Origin: Christensenella sp. UBA5327
GTDB lineage: Bacteria; Bacillota; Clostridia; Christensenellales; Aristaeellaceae
Direction: 5' to 3'
DNA: 13,282 nt
NCBI GenBank assembly: GCA_002411105.1
Contig: DHQX01000005.1
Coordinates: 88,410-101,691 of the forward strand
Part shown: positions 1-6,346 of the stretch, piece after piece
Layout: every line of letters begins with the position of its first letter
How positions within the stretch are numbered: the first letter of the stretch is position 1
Made by a program: the position numbers and the translations under genes
The notes under the pieces: generated by a model
Seen by the model: the letters and a program-made list of their open reading frames with translations, nothing else
Databases searched by the model: none
What the model was told of the DNA's origin: nothing

Positions 1-10
1 CGCAAGGCCT

Positions 11-153
11 TCCGCCACACCGCACATGGGCAAAGCTCACCGCCGCCAGTGGCGGAGGAAGGTGAGCGGCAGCCCAATGAGCAAAGGAAGCTGCCGTACG
101 CCGTCCTCGGCGTGACGGCAGATGACTATTGCGAATTGAGACGCTGTGGCGGA
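11..153 (+). ncRNA. Candidate structured RNA or structured dispersed repeat (three-way junction)
   Basis: No gene is recognised here, but four nested pairings are visible. The outer stem P1 is TCCGCCACA (11-19) with TGTGGCGGA (145-153), 9 perfect pairs. Hairpin P2 is GCTCACC (35-41) with GGTGAGC (61-67), continued by CCGCC (43-47) with GGCGG (51-55) around an AGT loop. Stem P3 is CAAT-GA-GCAA (75-84) with TTGC-GA-ATTG (129-138), that is 4 pairs, a tandem GA/GA mismatch and 4 pairs. P4 is CTGCCGTACGCCG (91-103) with CGGCGTGACGGCAG (108-121), 13 pairs with one bulged G at 114 and a TCCT loop. Tandem GA mismatches are typical of RNA on this strand; the other strand would show TC/TC. A plus-strand terminator follows at 211-246. 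The pairing is directly seen. That it is a transcribed RNA is inference; a mobile or dispersed palindromic repeat is the main alternative. The 5' boundary may lie outside the window. Confidence 0.4.
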
Positions 154-162
154 TTTTAATCA

Positions 163-177
163 GAGGGCTCCGCCCTC
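163..177. repeat. Short GC-rich hairpin
   Basis: GAGGGC (163-168) pairs with GCCCTC (172-177) around a three-base loop. It lies between the structured element and the main terminator. Read on the minus strand it is followed by an A/T-rich stretch (TGATTAAAA), so it could serve as a weak 3' end for the minus-strand regulator gene. It has no proper U tract in either direction. Confidence 0.35.
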
Positions 178-210
178 CGATACCTCCCTGAATATACTTT
201 TTGACAGTCT

Positions 211-246
211 CAGGGCCGCTGCGCACAGACAGCGGCCCTGGTTTTT
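211..246 (+). terminator. Rho-independent terminator, plus strand
   Basis: CAGGGCCGCTG (211-221) pairs perfectly over 11 bp with CAGCGGCCCTG (230-240) around an 8-base loop, and is followed by GTTTTT (241-246). Only the plus strand has the U tract; on the minus strand the stem is followed by AGACTGTC. It therefore ends something transcribed from the left, such as the structured element at 11-153 or a gene off the edge. It also sits 18 bp past the stop of the convergent minus-strand regulator gene, whose transcript could use the stem as a 3' end. Confidence 0.8.
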
Positions 247-257
247 GATGGGATTGT

Positions 258-1523
258 CTATTTGAGAACTATATCCTCCCCCATGATTTCTCCATCCCGG
301 TACACCGGGCGCAGGTGGAGGGGCTGGCCGGTTCCCGGGGCGTCAAAGTCCAGGTCAATCACGATGTCACCGTTGTCCTTGAGAGAAATGCCGCCGTGTT
401 TGTTGACATAAGGCGTGTCCCCGGCGTAGAGCACATAGTCATAGATGCGATCCACGGTACCGGTGGCGTCATCCATCATGGCATTGGCCTTGTGCCAGGA
501 ATCAATCCAGGCCTGAGAGCCTTTGATGGTGACTGTGCCCTTGATGTTCACCGGGGAGAGGAAGGCCTGCGCCTGGGCGGTGTAGCTGCCCTCAGCGGTA
601 TCCGCCTGGTGGCTGAGGCTGCCGACGAGGGAAGTGGTCTTTCCGTTTCTGGCGATGGTGAAGGTGAGGCGCTTCATCCCCCGGTCCTCGGGATTGTTCA
701 CAAAGGCTTCTTTATACCCCGCCTCATCCTGGTAAACCACGATGTAACCATAGATGATGTTCATGACCGCCTCCAGGGGCTGATCTTTACTCACACTCTC
801 CGGAATCCTGCAGGCGGTATAACCCTGCACCGTGCCATCCTCCAGCCTCTTCGTTCCGCTGTCCTGAATGGGTAAGTCCGTGCCATCAAGCAGGGAAGCG
901 CCGTCTGCCAGGCTGGGGCTGTAAAAGGTGAAATACCTGGCCTGCGGTTGATTCAGGAATTCTTCCAACTCTTGCTTGAGCGCAGGATCACCTGTCAACT
1001 GACGGTCATCCAGCCAACGCTTTCCTTCCGCATACCATTCGAAATCCCCTGAGGGCTGACCCTCATGGTAAGTTATCTCAGGTTTGGCGACCTTGAGCGT
1101 GTAAGAGATATAGAGTGTCTTGTTATCCGCATAGGCTTGTTCCAGGGTGAAGTCAAAAGTTTTTGCGTTCAACTTCGCGATCAGTTTCTGATAGTCATCC
1201 AGTGATTCCATTTCCTGGGGCCGCGTCTGAGGTGTCTTGGTGATGGTTTCCCCGTAGGTCTGGGCCACCTCCGCTAGCTGGGACAGCTGTTTTCCTTTTA
1301 CTTCATCATCCTTGAATAGGCCAAACACGTTGAGGCTGGCCGCCAGGGCCACCCCCGCCAGCACCAATGCCAGCGTTAAGGCCAGGGCGAAGGTCAGTTT
1401 CTTTTTCATGGGTTTCTCCTTTTCTTGTGCCGCTTTCAGCACCTGCCAGGCGGTATTGGGGCCCGCCTGGATACCGGAAAGCCTGATGTCCAGGCTTTTT
1501 TTGATTCTGTCTTCCCGGGTCAT
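258..1523 (-). CDS. Membrane-anchored regulator of the adjacent ECF sigma factor (probable anti-sigma factor)
   Basis: This 421-residue protein probably holds the neighbouring ECF sigma factor at the membrane. Residues 1-38 form a short charged, presumably cytoplasmic segment. Residues 41-62 form one hydrophobic membrane helix preceded by KKK, which predicts N-in topology. The remaining roughly 355 residues would be extracytoplasmic and rich in beta-forming stretches, with no catalytic motif I recognise. Such an arrangement directly downstream of a sigma gene is typical of Clostridial anti-sigma proteins with DUF4179-like outer regions; I could not test that family assignment. The ATG at 1523 overlaps the sigma stop codon by 4 bases (ATGA) and has a good GGAG-type site inside the sigma gene, so translation is likely coupled. 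A second possible start is Met39 (ATG at 1409, see the separate entry). There is no classical zinc-binding HxxxCxxC anti-sigma motif, so the anti-sigma role rests on context. Confidence 0.65.
   Translation of the reverse strand: MTREDRIKKSLDIRLSGIQAGPNTAWQVLKAAQEKEKPMKKKLTFALALTLALVLAGVALAASLNVFGLFKDDEVKGKQLSQLAEVAQTYGETITKTPQTRPQEMESLDDYQKLIAKLNAKTFDFTLEQAYADNKTLYISYTLKVAKPEITYHEGQPSGDFEWYAEGKRWLDDRQLTGDPALKQELEEFLNQPQARYFTFYSPSLADGASLLDGTDLPIQDSGTKRLEDGTVQGYTACRIPESVSKDQPLEAVMNIIYGYIVVYQDEAGYKEAFVNNPEDRGMKRLTFTIARNGKTTSLVGSLSHQADTAEGSYTAQAQAFLSPVNIKGTVTIKGSQAWIDSWHKANAMMDDATGTVDRIYDYVLYAGDTPYVNKHGGISLKDNGDIVIDLDFDAPGTGQPLHLRPVYRDGEIMGEDIVLK
1407..1423 (-). promoter_or_regulatory. Possible internal ribosome binding site and start (Met39) in the regulator gene
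   Basis: On the minus strand AAAAGGAG (1423-1416) lies 6 bases before an in-frame ATG (1409-1407). A protein from this start would begin MKKKLTFALALTLALVLAG and end its hydrophobic stretch in VALAAS, which resembles a secretory signal peptide with a signal peptidase I site. The upstream start at 1523 also has a good site, so this would be a second product, not a replacement. Use of this start is inference. Confidence 0.3.
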
Positions 1524-2032
1524 GCTTGCTCTCCTTCCAGCGTGCGGCGCAGCTTGTCATGGGCTTTTTTAAGTCTGGCGGATACCGATGGGGCGGTGAT
1601 GCCCAGGGCCTGCGCTACCTCGTACACGGTCATGCCCTTGTAATGATAGAGAAGGACGGCCTCCAGCAGTTTCCGGGGCAGCTTCATCACCTCGATGGTG
1701 AGGAGGCTGTCATCCTCAGAAAAAGGCTGGGCGGGTTCGGGCAGGTCATCCAGCGTGATGGTTCTTTCCACATAGCGGAACCAGGCGGATTTCCTCATGT
1801 CCTTGCAGGTGTTGATGGCGATGCGCATGAGCCAGGTTTCCTCGCTGCTCTCTTGTCGAAAGCTCTCAAAACCTTGATAGGCTTTCAGAAAGGTCTCCTG
1901 CACCGCGTCCTGGGCCAGGGTCAGATCCCGGAGGTAGAGGAAGCACATGCGCAGGAGGGGCTGTTCATACCTATTGACGATGCCCTCAAGCCAACTGGCT
2001 TTGCCGCTATCCTGGCCACAAATAGCGCCCAT
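1520..2032 (-). CDS. ECF-type RNA polymerase sigma factor
   Basis: This 170-residue protein has the two-domain layout and length of ECF (group IV sigma-70) factors, which direct RNA polymerase to stress or envelope-response promoters. Region 2 spans about residues 17-83, including DAVQETFLKAYQGFESFR (42-59) and the WLMRIAINTCKD stretch (67-78). Region 4 spans about 115-163, with LPRKLLEAVLLYHYKGMTV followed by the helix-turn-helix core EVAQALGITAPSVSARLKKA. The ATG at 2032 is preceded by a purine-rich site (AGGGGGTGAGG). The gene overlaps the downstream membrane regulator by 4 bases, which indicates a sigma/anti-sigma pair. A CTAACA-N16-CGTC promoter-like pair lies just upstream, so autoregulation is plausible. 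The regulon and the signal cannot be read from sequence. Confidence 0.9.
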   Translation of the reverse strand: MGAICGQDSGKASWLEGIVNRYEQPLLRMCFLYLRDLTLAQDAVQETFLKAYQGFESFRQESSEETWLMRIAINTCKDMRKSAWFRYVERTITLDDLPEPAQPFSEDDSLLTIEVMKLPRKLLEAVLLYHYKGMTVYEVAQALGITAPSVSARLKKAHDKLRRTLEGEQA

Positions 2033-2057
2033 GTGTCCTCACCCCCTTCACCTGTTA

Positions 2058-2084
2058 GACGACAGCGCGCACGTGTTTGTTAGA
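2058..2084 (-). promoter_or_regulatory. Putative ECF-type promoter for the sigma/regulator operon
   Basis: On the minus strand, TCTAACA (2084-2078) as -35 is separated by 16 bases from CGTC (2061-2058) as -10. AAC-containing -35 and CGTC -10 elements with a 16-17 base spacer are the common ECF promoter plan. Transcription would start near 2050, leaving a leader of about 20 bases that contains the ribosome binding site. TCTAACA recurs at 2059-2053, so the -10 region itself overlaps a second copy. Assignment is by pattern only. Confidence 0.45.
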
Positions 2085-2156
2085 TGCCCACGCGCTTCCG
2101 TGCGAATATTCTCATCTCCTGCCCATTCTAATCCCAAAGGAAGAAAAGCGCATCCC

Positions 2157-2235
2157 ATGTAAATCCAGAAAGGTGAATTTACATCGATTTTACAATTCAC
2201 TGATCAGGGATTTTACATACGCTGTGTATGTTACA
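2157..2235 (+). promoter_or_regulatory. Putative Pho-box cluster and promoter region of the pst-pho operon
   Basis: TTTACA occurs at 2178-2183, 2189-2194 (11 bp later, one helical turn) and 2212-2217 (23 bp later, about two turns). There is a GTTACA variant at 2230-2235 and an inverted TGTAAA copy at 2158-2163. Bacillus PhoP binds TTAACA-like hexamers repeated every 11 bp, so this is a good candidate binding region for the PhoB/PhoP encoded in the operon. ATGTAAAT (2157-2164) and ATTTACAT (2177-2184) also form a perfect 8-bp inverted repeat. A second one, ACATAC (2215-2220) and GTATGT (2226-2231), overlaps a weak -10 candidate TATGTT (2227-2232). No strong -35 is seen, as expected for an activated promoter. 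Confidence 0.5.
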
Positions 2236-2268
2236 GATGTACCAAATTTCAAGGAGGAAAAACATTTT

Positions 2269-3141
2269 ATGAAGATCCGTAGAATCCTGGCCCTGGTTTT
2301 GGCCCTGACCGCCATCACCGGCGCCGCCCTGGCTGCTTTCGACGCTTCCAAGACCATCGCCGTCGTCTCCCGTGAAGAGGGCAGCGGCACCCGCGGCGCT
2401 TTCATCGAGCTGACCGGTGTCCAGGCCAAAAACGCCGAGGGCAAGGATCAGGACTACACCTATGCCGAGGCTGACTTTGTCAACGGCACGTCCCTTGTCA
2501 TCACCACCGTCGCCTCTGACCCCGCCGCCATCGGCTATGCCTCCCTGTCCTCCGTGGTGGTGAATGATTCCGTTAAGAGTGTTAAAGTGAACGGCGTTGA
2601 AGCCTCCACCGAAAACATCCTCAACAACACCTATCCCATCGCCCGTCCCTTCAACATCGTCACCAAGGGCGAGGCCACTGACGAGCTGGCCAAAGACTTC
2701 ATCGCCTTCATCATGAGCAAGCAGGGCCAGGAAGAAGTGGCCAATGACGGCCTGGTTCCCGTGGCCAATGACGCTCCCGAATATAAGCCCGCCGGCCTCA
2801 AAGGCACCCTGGTGGTGGGCGGCTCCACCTCCGTGGCCCCTGTGATGGAACTGCTGGGCGAAGCCTACTCCGCGCTCAACCCCGAGGTGGAAGTGGATGT
2901 GCAGTCCACCGGCTCCTCCGCTGGCGTCACCGGCGCGCTTGACGGCACCTACATGATCGGCATGGCCTCCCGCGCCCTGAAGGACAGCGAGGTGGAAGCC
3001 GGCGCTCTGGGCCTTGCGATTGGCATCGACGGGATCGCGGTCATCGTGTCCCCCGAGAACCCCACTGAAGACCTCACGCTTGAGCAGGTCCGTCAGATCT
3101 TCGTGGGCGAAGTCACCACCTGGGCCGAACTCTCCAAATAA
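2269..3141 (+). CDS. pstS: Phosphate-binding protein PstS, domain order circularly permuted
   Basis: This is the extracytoplasmic phosphate-binding protein of the Pst ABC importer, 290 residues. I chose the ATG at 2269 because AAGGAGG (2251-2257) precedes it and residues 1-23 form a signal peptide (MKIRR, hydrophobic core, ALAA). The sequence elements are those of PstS, but their order is reversed. The part usually found in the C-terminal half comes first: SREEGSGTR (34-42, holding the Arg and Ser-Gly-Thr phosphate ligands), ASDPAAIGYASL (82-93) and IARPFNIVTKG (124-134). The usual N-terminal part follows: GGSTSVAPVMELL (184-196), GSSAG (215-219), IGMASRALKDSE (230-241), and IDGIAVIV with LTLEQVRQIFVGEVTTW (to 285). 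There is no lipobox cysteine, unlike usual Gram-positive PstS lipoproteins, so it may be released or held by other means. It is first in the operon, with pstC 3 bases downstream. The family call is firm; that the permuted protein binds phosphate is inferred from the retained ligands and the neighbours. Confidence 0.92.
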   Translation: MKIRRILALVLALTAITGAALAAFDASKTIAVVSREEGSGTRGAFIELTGVQAKNAEGKDQDYTYAEADFVNGTSLVITTVASDPAAIGYASLSSVVVNDSVKSVKVNGVEASTENILNNTYPIARPFNIVTKGEATDELAKDFIAFIMSKQGQEEVANDGLVPVANDAPEYKPAGLKGTLVVGGSTSVAPVMELLGEAYSALNPEVEVDVQSTGSSAGVTGALDGTYMIGMASRALKDSEVEAGALGLAIGIDGIAVIVSPENPTEDLTLEQVRQIFVGEVTTWAELSK

Positions 3142-3144
3142 CTG

Positions 3145-4008
3145 ATGCAGCATCGGAAGAACGTTTCCGAAGGACTCATGCGGGGGCTGTTTCTGGCCTC
3201 CGCATGCGTCTGCATTCTGGCGGTGGGCACAATCAGCGCCTTTCTATTTGCCAACGGGCTTCCCTTTTTTGCCAAGTACTCCGCCTGGGACTTTATCACG
3301 GGCACGGAGTGGGCACCGCTGAGGAACGTCTTTGGCATTCTGCCCATGATCGTCGGAAGCTTTTATGTCACCTTTGGGGCGCTGCTGCTCGGTGCTCCCA
3401 TTGGCATCCTCACCGCGATCCTCATGGCCCGCTTCGCCTCAAAGCCGGTGGTGAAGGTGATGAAGCCGGCCGTGGCGCTGCTGGCTGGTATCCCATCGGT
3501 GGTCTACGGCTTTTTTGGTCTGATGCTGCTGGTGCCCTTTGTGAGGAAGGCCTTTGGCGGCACCGGAAAAAGCGTGCTGGTGGCCAGTGTGCTGCTCGCC
3601 ATCATGATCCTGCCCACCATCATCCAGACCTCAGAGGCCGCGATCAACGCGGTGCCCGGCAGCTACTATGAAGGCAGCCTGGCGCTTGGCGCCACCCATG
3701 AATCAAGCGTGTTTCGCTCAGTGGTCCCCGCCGCCCGGCCCGGCATCATCTCAGGCATTGTCCTGGGCCTGGGCCGCGCCATCGGGGAGACCATGGCCAT
3801 CATCATGGTGGCGGGCAACAACCCCCGCATGCCCTTTGATATTCTCAAGGGGGTGCGCACCCTCACCGTCAATGTGCTCATGGAAATGGGCTACGCGGCA
3901 GACGTCCACCGGGAAAGCCTGATCGCCACCGGCGTGGTGCTGTTTATCATCGTCATGGCCATCAACTTCCTCTTCTCCTTCATCAACCGCAGGAGGGTGC
4001 TGCAATGA
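3145..4008 (+). CDS. pstC: Phosphate ABC transporter permease PstC
   Basis: One of two membrane subunits forming the phosphate channel, 287 residues with about six membrane helices. The family signatures are AGIPSVVYGFFG (114-125), the cytoplasmic EAA loop that contacts PstB (EAAINAVPGSYYEGSLALGA, 164-183) and GLGRAIGETMA (208-218), whose Arg211 and Glu215 match the charged residues important for transport in E. coli PstC. The ATG at 3145 is 3 bases past the pstS stop, but no clear Shine-Dalgarno sequence precedes it, so translation may depend on pstS. Met12 (ATG at 3178) has GAAGGA just upstream and is a reasonable alternative start; it would still leave the first membrane helix intact. The stop overlaps the pstA start by 4 bases. 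Confidence 0.95.
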   Translation: MQHRKNVSEGLMRGLFLASACVCILAVGTISAFLFANGLPFFAKYSAWDFITGTEWAPLRNVFGILPMIVGSFYVTFGALLLGAPIGILTAILMARFASKPVVKVMKPAVALLAGIPSVVYGFFGLMLLVPFVRKAFGGTGKSVLVASVLLAIMILPTIIQTSEAAINAVPGSYYEGSLALGATHESSVFRSVVPAARPGIISGIVLGLGRAIGETMAIIMVAGNNPRMPFDILKGVRTLTVNVLMEMGYAADVHRESLIATGVVLFIIVMAINFLFSFINRRRVLQ

Positions 4009-4868
4009 GTCAGGCTCCCTACATCGATACCTCGGTGCCCACTCGGGCCGGCAGACACTGGGGCTCCCGGATCCTGAAGGCCCTGTGCTGGCTGGCCGGC
4101 ATCATCACCATGGGGAGTCTGCTGCTGATCGTGCTGTTTATCTGCATCAATGGCATTCCCCACCTGAAGCCCTCGCTTTTTGCTATCAAATATACCACCC
4201 GGAATGTCTCCATGTTCCACGCCATCATCAACACGCTGACCATGACGGGGCTGGCACTTCTTTTTTCCGTCCCCGTGGGCGTGATGGGGGGCATTTATCT
4301 GGCTGAATACGCCAAGCCCGGCAGCCGCCTGGTGAAGATCATCCGCGTGACAGCAGAGACCCTGGCGGGCATCCCCTCCATCGTCTATGCGCTGTTTGGC
4401 ATGCTGGCCTTTGTGGTGACGCTTAGAATCGGCATCTCCATCCTCTCGGGCGCCCTGACGCTGGCCATTATGACCCTGCCGCTGATCCTGCGCCAGACCG
4501 AGGAATCCCTGCTGGCGGTGCCCATGTCCTACCGGGAGGGCAGCTTTGGCCTGGGCGCGGGAAAGCTGCGCACCACCATCCGCATCGTGCTGCCGGTGGC
4601 AATGCCCGGCATCCTGGCGGCGGTGCTGCTGTCCATCGGGCGCATCTCCGGTGAAACCGCGGCCCTGATCTACACCTCAGGCACCGCCACCCGGATCGCA
4701 GGACTGATGGAATCCGGCCGCACACTCTCAGTGCACCTCTACCAGCTCCAGCAGGAAGGCCGCTTCATTGACGAGGCCTTTGCCGTGGCGGTGATATTGC
4801 TGGTGATTGTGGTGCTGATGAATGCCCTCTCCTCCCTTATCGCCAAAAAACTGACCAGGAAAGGCTGA
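4005..4868 (+). CDS. pstA: Phosphate ABC transporter permease PstA
   Basis: The second membrane subunit of the phosphate importer, 287 residues. It pairs with PstC; the shared plan includes AGIPSIVYALFG (121-132), an EAA-type loop (EESLLAVPMSYREGSFGLGAG, 167 onward) and SIGRISGETAALIYTSG (210-226). The first 25 residues are hydrophilic, then helices follow from about residue 26. The ATG at 4005 overlaps the pstC stop (ATGA) and AGGAGG lies at 3991-3996, so translation should be coupled. PstB follows after 3 bases. Confidence 0.95.
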   Translation: MSQAPYIDTSVPTRAGRHWGSRILKALCWLAGIITMGSLLLIVLFICINGIPHLKPSLFAIKYTTRNVSMFHAIINTLTMTGLALLFSVPVGVMGGIYLAEYAKPGSRLVKIIRVTAETLAGIPSIVYALFGMLAFVVTLRIGISILSGALTLAIMTLPLILRQTEESLLAVPMSYREGSFGLGAGKLRTTIRIVLPVAMPGILAAVLLSIGRISGETAALIYTSGTATRIAGLMESGRTLSVHLYQLQQEGRFIDEAFAVAVILLVIVVLMNALSSLIAKKLTRKG

Positions 4869-4871
4869 ACC

Positions 4872-5675
4872 ATGACGAATTTTGCCCTGAACAGCAAGGC
4901 CGTGCAGACGGAGGTCACCAACTCCGCCAAGTTTGACATCAAGGATCTGGACCTGTTCTACGGCCATTTCCAGGCGCTCAAGCAGATCAACATGATGATC
5001 CCCGAGCGCCAGGTGACCGCCCTGATCGGCCCTTCGGGCTGCGGCAAGTCCACCCTCCTCAAATCCTTGAACCGCATGAACGACCTGATCCCGGACTGCC
5101 GGGTGCAGGGGACGGTTCTGCTGGATGGCCAGGACATCTATTCCCCCGCTATGGAGGTCAGCCTCCTCAGGAAGCGGGTGGGCATGGTGTTCCAGAAGCC
5201 CAACCCCTTCCCCATGACCATCTATGACAACATCGCCTATGGCCCCCGCACCCATGGTGTCAGGGGAAAGCTGAAGCTGGACGCGATTGTTGAAAAGGCC
5301 CTCCGCGATGCCGCCCTGTGGGATGAGGTGAAGGACGACCTGCGCAAGAGCGCCATGGCCATCTCCGGCGGCCAGCAGCAGCGGCTGTGCATCGCCCGGT
5401 GCCTGGCCGTGCAGCCGGAGGTGCTGCTGATGGATGAGCCCACCAGTGCCCTTGACCCCATCTCCACCTCCAAGATCGAGGATCTTGTGCTGGAGCTTAA
5501 AAAAGAATATACTGTGATTATCGTCACCCACAATATGCAGCAGGCTGCCCGAATCAGCGACTTGACTTCCTTCTTCCTCCTGGGCGAGATGATTGAGATG
5601 GATGCCACGGCGCGCCTGTTCGCCAATCCCGCGGACAAGCGGACGGAAAACTATATCACGGGGAGATTTGGTTGA
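4872..5675 (+). CDS. pstB: Phosphate ABC transporter ATP-binding protein PstB
   Basis: The cytoplasmic ATPase that powers phosphate import, 267 residues. All nucleotide-binding motifs are intact: Walker A GPSGCGKST (53-61), Q-loop Gln108 in VFQKPNPFPMTIYDNIA, the signature SGGQQQR (165-171), Walker B VLLMDEP (184-190), D-loop Asp195 and switch His220 in VIIVTHNMQQA. The NPFPMTIYDN stretch after the Q-loop is characteristic of PstB among ABC ATPases. The first 20 residues extend a little beyond the usual PstB start, but the ATG at 4872 has an AGGAAAGG site and lies 3 bases after pstA. Its stop shares one base with the phoU start (TGATG). Confidence 0.97.
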   Translation: MTNFALNSKAVQTEVTNSAKFDIKDLDLFYGHFQALKQINMMIPERQVTALIGPSGCGKSTLLKSLNRMNDLIPDCRVQGTVLLDGQDIYSPAMEVSLLRKRVGMVFQKPNPFPMTIYDNIAYGPRTHGVRGKLKLDAIVEKALRDAALWDEVKDDLRKSAMAISGGQQQRLCIARCLAVQPEVLLMDEPTSALDPISTSKIEDLVLELKKEYTVIIVTHNMQQAARISDLTSFFLLGEMIEMDATARLFANPADKRTENYITGRFG

Positions 5676-6346
5676 TGCGCAAACGATTTGATGAACAGCT
5701 CCTGGAGCTGAACAAGGAAATGATCACCATGGGAAGCCTCATCGAGCAGGCAATTGAAAACGCAAGCCAGGTGGTGAGCAGCCGGAATGTGGAGGCCGCC
5801 CGCATCGTGATCCGGGGCGATATGGAGATTGACCGCAAGGAGCGGGACATTGAGAGCCGGTGCCTGAGGCTTTTGCTGATGCAGCAGCCCGTCGCCAGCG
5901 ATCTGCGGCTTATTTCAGCGGCGCTTAAGATGATCACCGATATGGAGCGCATCGGCGACCAGGCCGCTGACATCGCGGAAATCATCACGATGCCGGTCAA
6001 GGGCGAGCTGATGCCCTTCCCCAAGCACCTCCAGCAGATGGCCACGGAAACCGCCCGCATGGTGCACCAGGCGATTGACGCCTATGTCACCCGGGACGCT
6101 GCCCTGGCCCGGGAAGTGATCGAGAGCGACGACGTGGTGGACCAGCTGTTTGATGAAGTGAAGGAAGAGCTGCTCAAAATCATGAACACCTACATTAAAA
6201 CCGGCAAACATGCCAACGGCATGCAGCTGCTGGACATGCTGATGATCGCCAAATACTATGAGCGCAGCGCCGACCATGCCACCAACATCGCCGAGTGGGT
6301 GGAATACGCCGTCACCGGGCACCTAAAAGGAGAGCTTTTACAGTGA
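5675..6346 (+). CDS. phoU: Phosphate signalling adaptor PhoU
   Basis: PhoU links the state of the Pst transporter to the PhoR kinase and damps Pho signalling and phosphate uptake when phosphate is plentiful. The 223 residues form the usual two three-helix bundles, each with a family signature: QQPVASDLRLISAALKMITD followed by MERIGDQAADIAE (70-102), and MLMIAKYYERSADHATNIAEW (188-208). Acidic clusters such as GDMEID (48-53) and DEVKEE (160-165) correspond to PhoU metal-binding positions. The ATG at 5675 is chosen over an in-frame TTG at 5672; it overlaps the pstB stop by one base and has a GGGGAGA site at about 5660. Its stop overlaps the phoB GTG start by 4 bases. Confidence 0.96.
   Translation: MRKRFDEQLLELNKEMITMGSLIEQAIENASQVVSSRNVEAARIVIRGDMEIDRKERDIESRCLRLLLMQQPVASDLRLISAALKMITDMERIGDQAADIAEIITMPVKGELMPFPKHLQQMATETARMVHQAIDAYVTRDAALAREVIESDDVVDQLFDEVKEELLKIMNTYIKTGKHANGMQLLDMLMIAKYYERSADHATNIAEWVEYAVTGHLKGELLQ
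6325..6345 (+). promoter_or_regulatory. Ribosome binding site and GTG start deciding the phoB start
   Basis: AAAAGGAGAG (6325-6334), inside the last codons of phoU, is spaced about 8 bases before GTG (6343-6345). The GTG overlaps the phoU TGA. This is the only well-placed site for the response regulator and supports coupled translation. Confidence 0.8.

Noticed and set aside
1..159. Open frame from the left edge to TAA at 157-159, 52 codons, possible end of a truncated gene
   Set aside because: The frame has no recognisable domain, is rich in Pro/Glu/Arg from GC-rich stems, and the same bases are accounted for by four nested pairings. A real gene end is not excluded but is less supported.
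315..875. 186-codon plus-strand open frame opposite the membrane regulator
   Set aside because: No motif, composition of a shadow frame; the opposite strand has the coupled sigma/regulator pair.
2077..2268. 64-codon N-terminal extension of pstS from a TTG at 2077
   Set aside because: It lies across the promoter and TTTACA boxes, has no ribosome site, and would bury the signal peptide. The ATG at 2269 has AAGGAGG and a clean signal sequence.
2197..3153. 318-codon minus-strand open frame opposite pstS
   Set aside because: Gly/His/Asp-rich shadow of GC-rich third positions, no domain and no ribosome site; pstS on the plus strand is certain.
4728..5531. 267-codon minus-strand open frame opposite pstA/pstB
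   Set aside because: His/Gly/Gln-rich composition typical of an antisense shadow, crossing two well-supported genes.
6295..6342. Longer phoB start at ATG 6295
   Set aside because: It would read 16 basic residues from within phoU in another frame. GTG 6343 has a proper ribosome site and begins the receiver domain directly.
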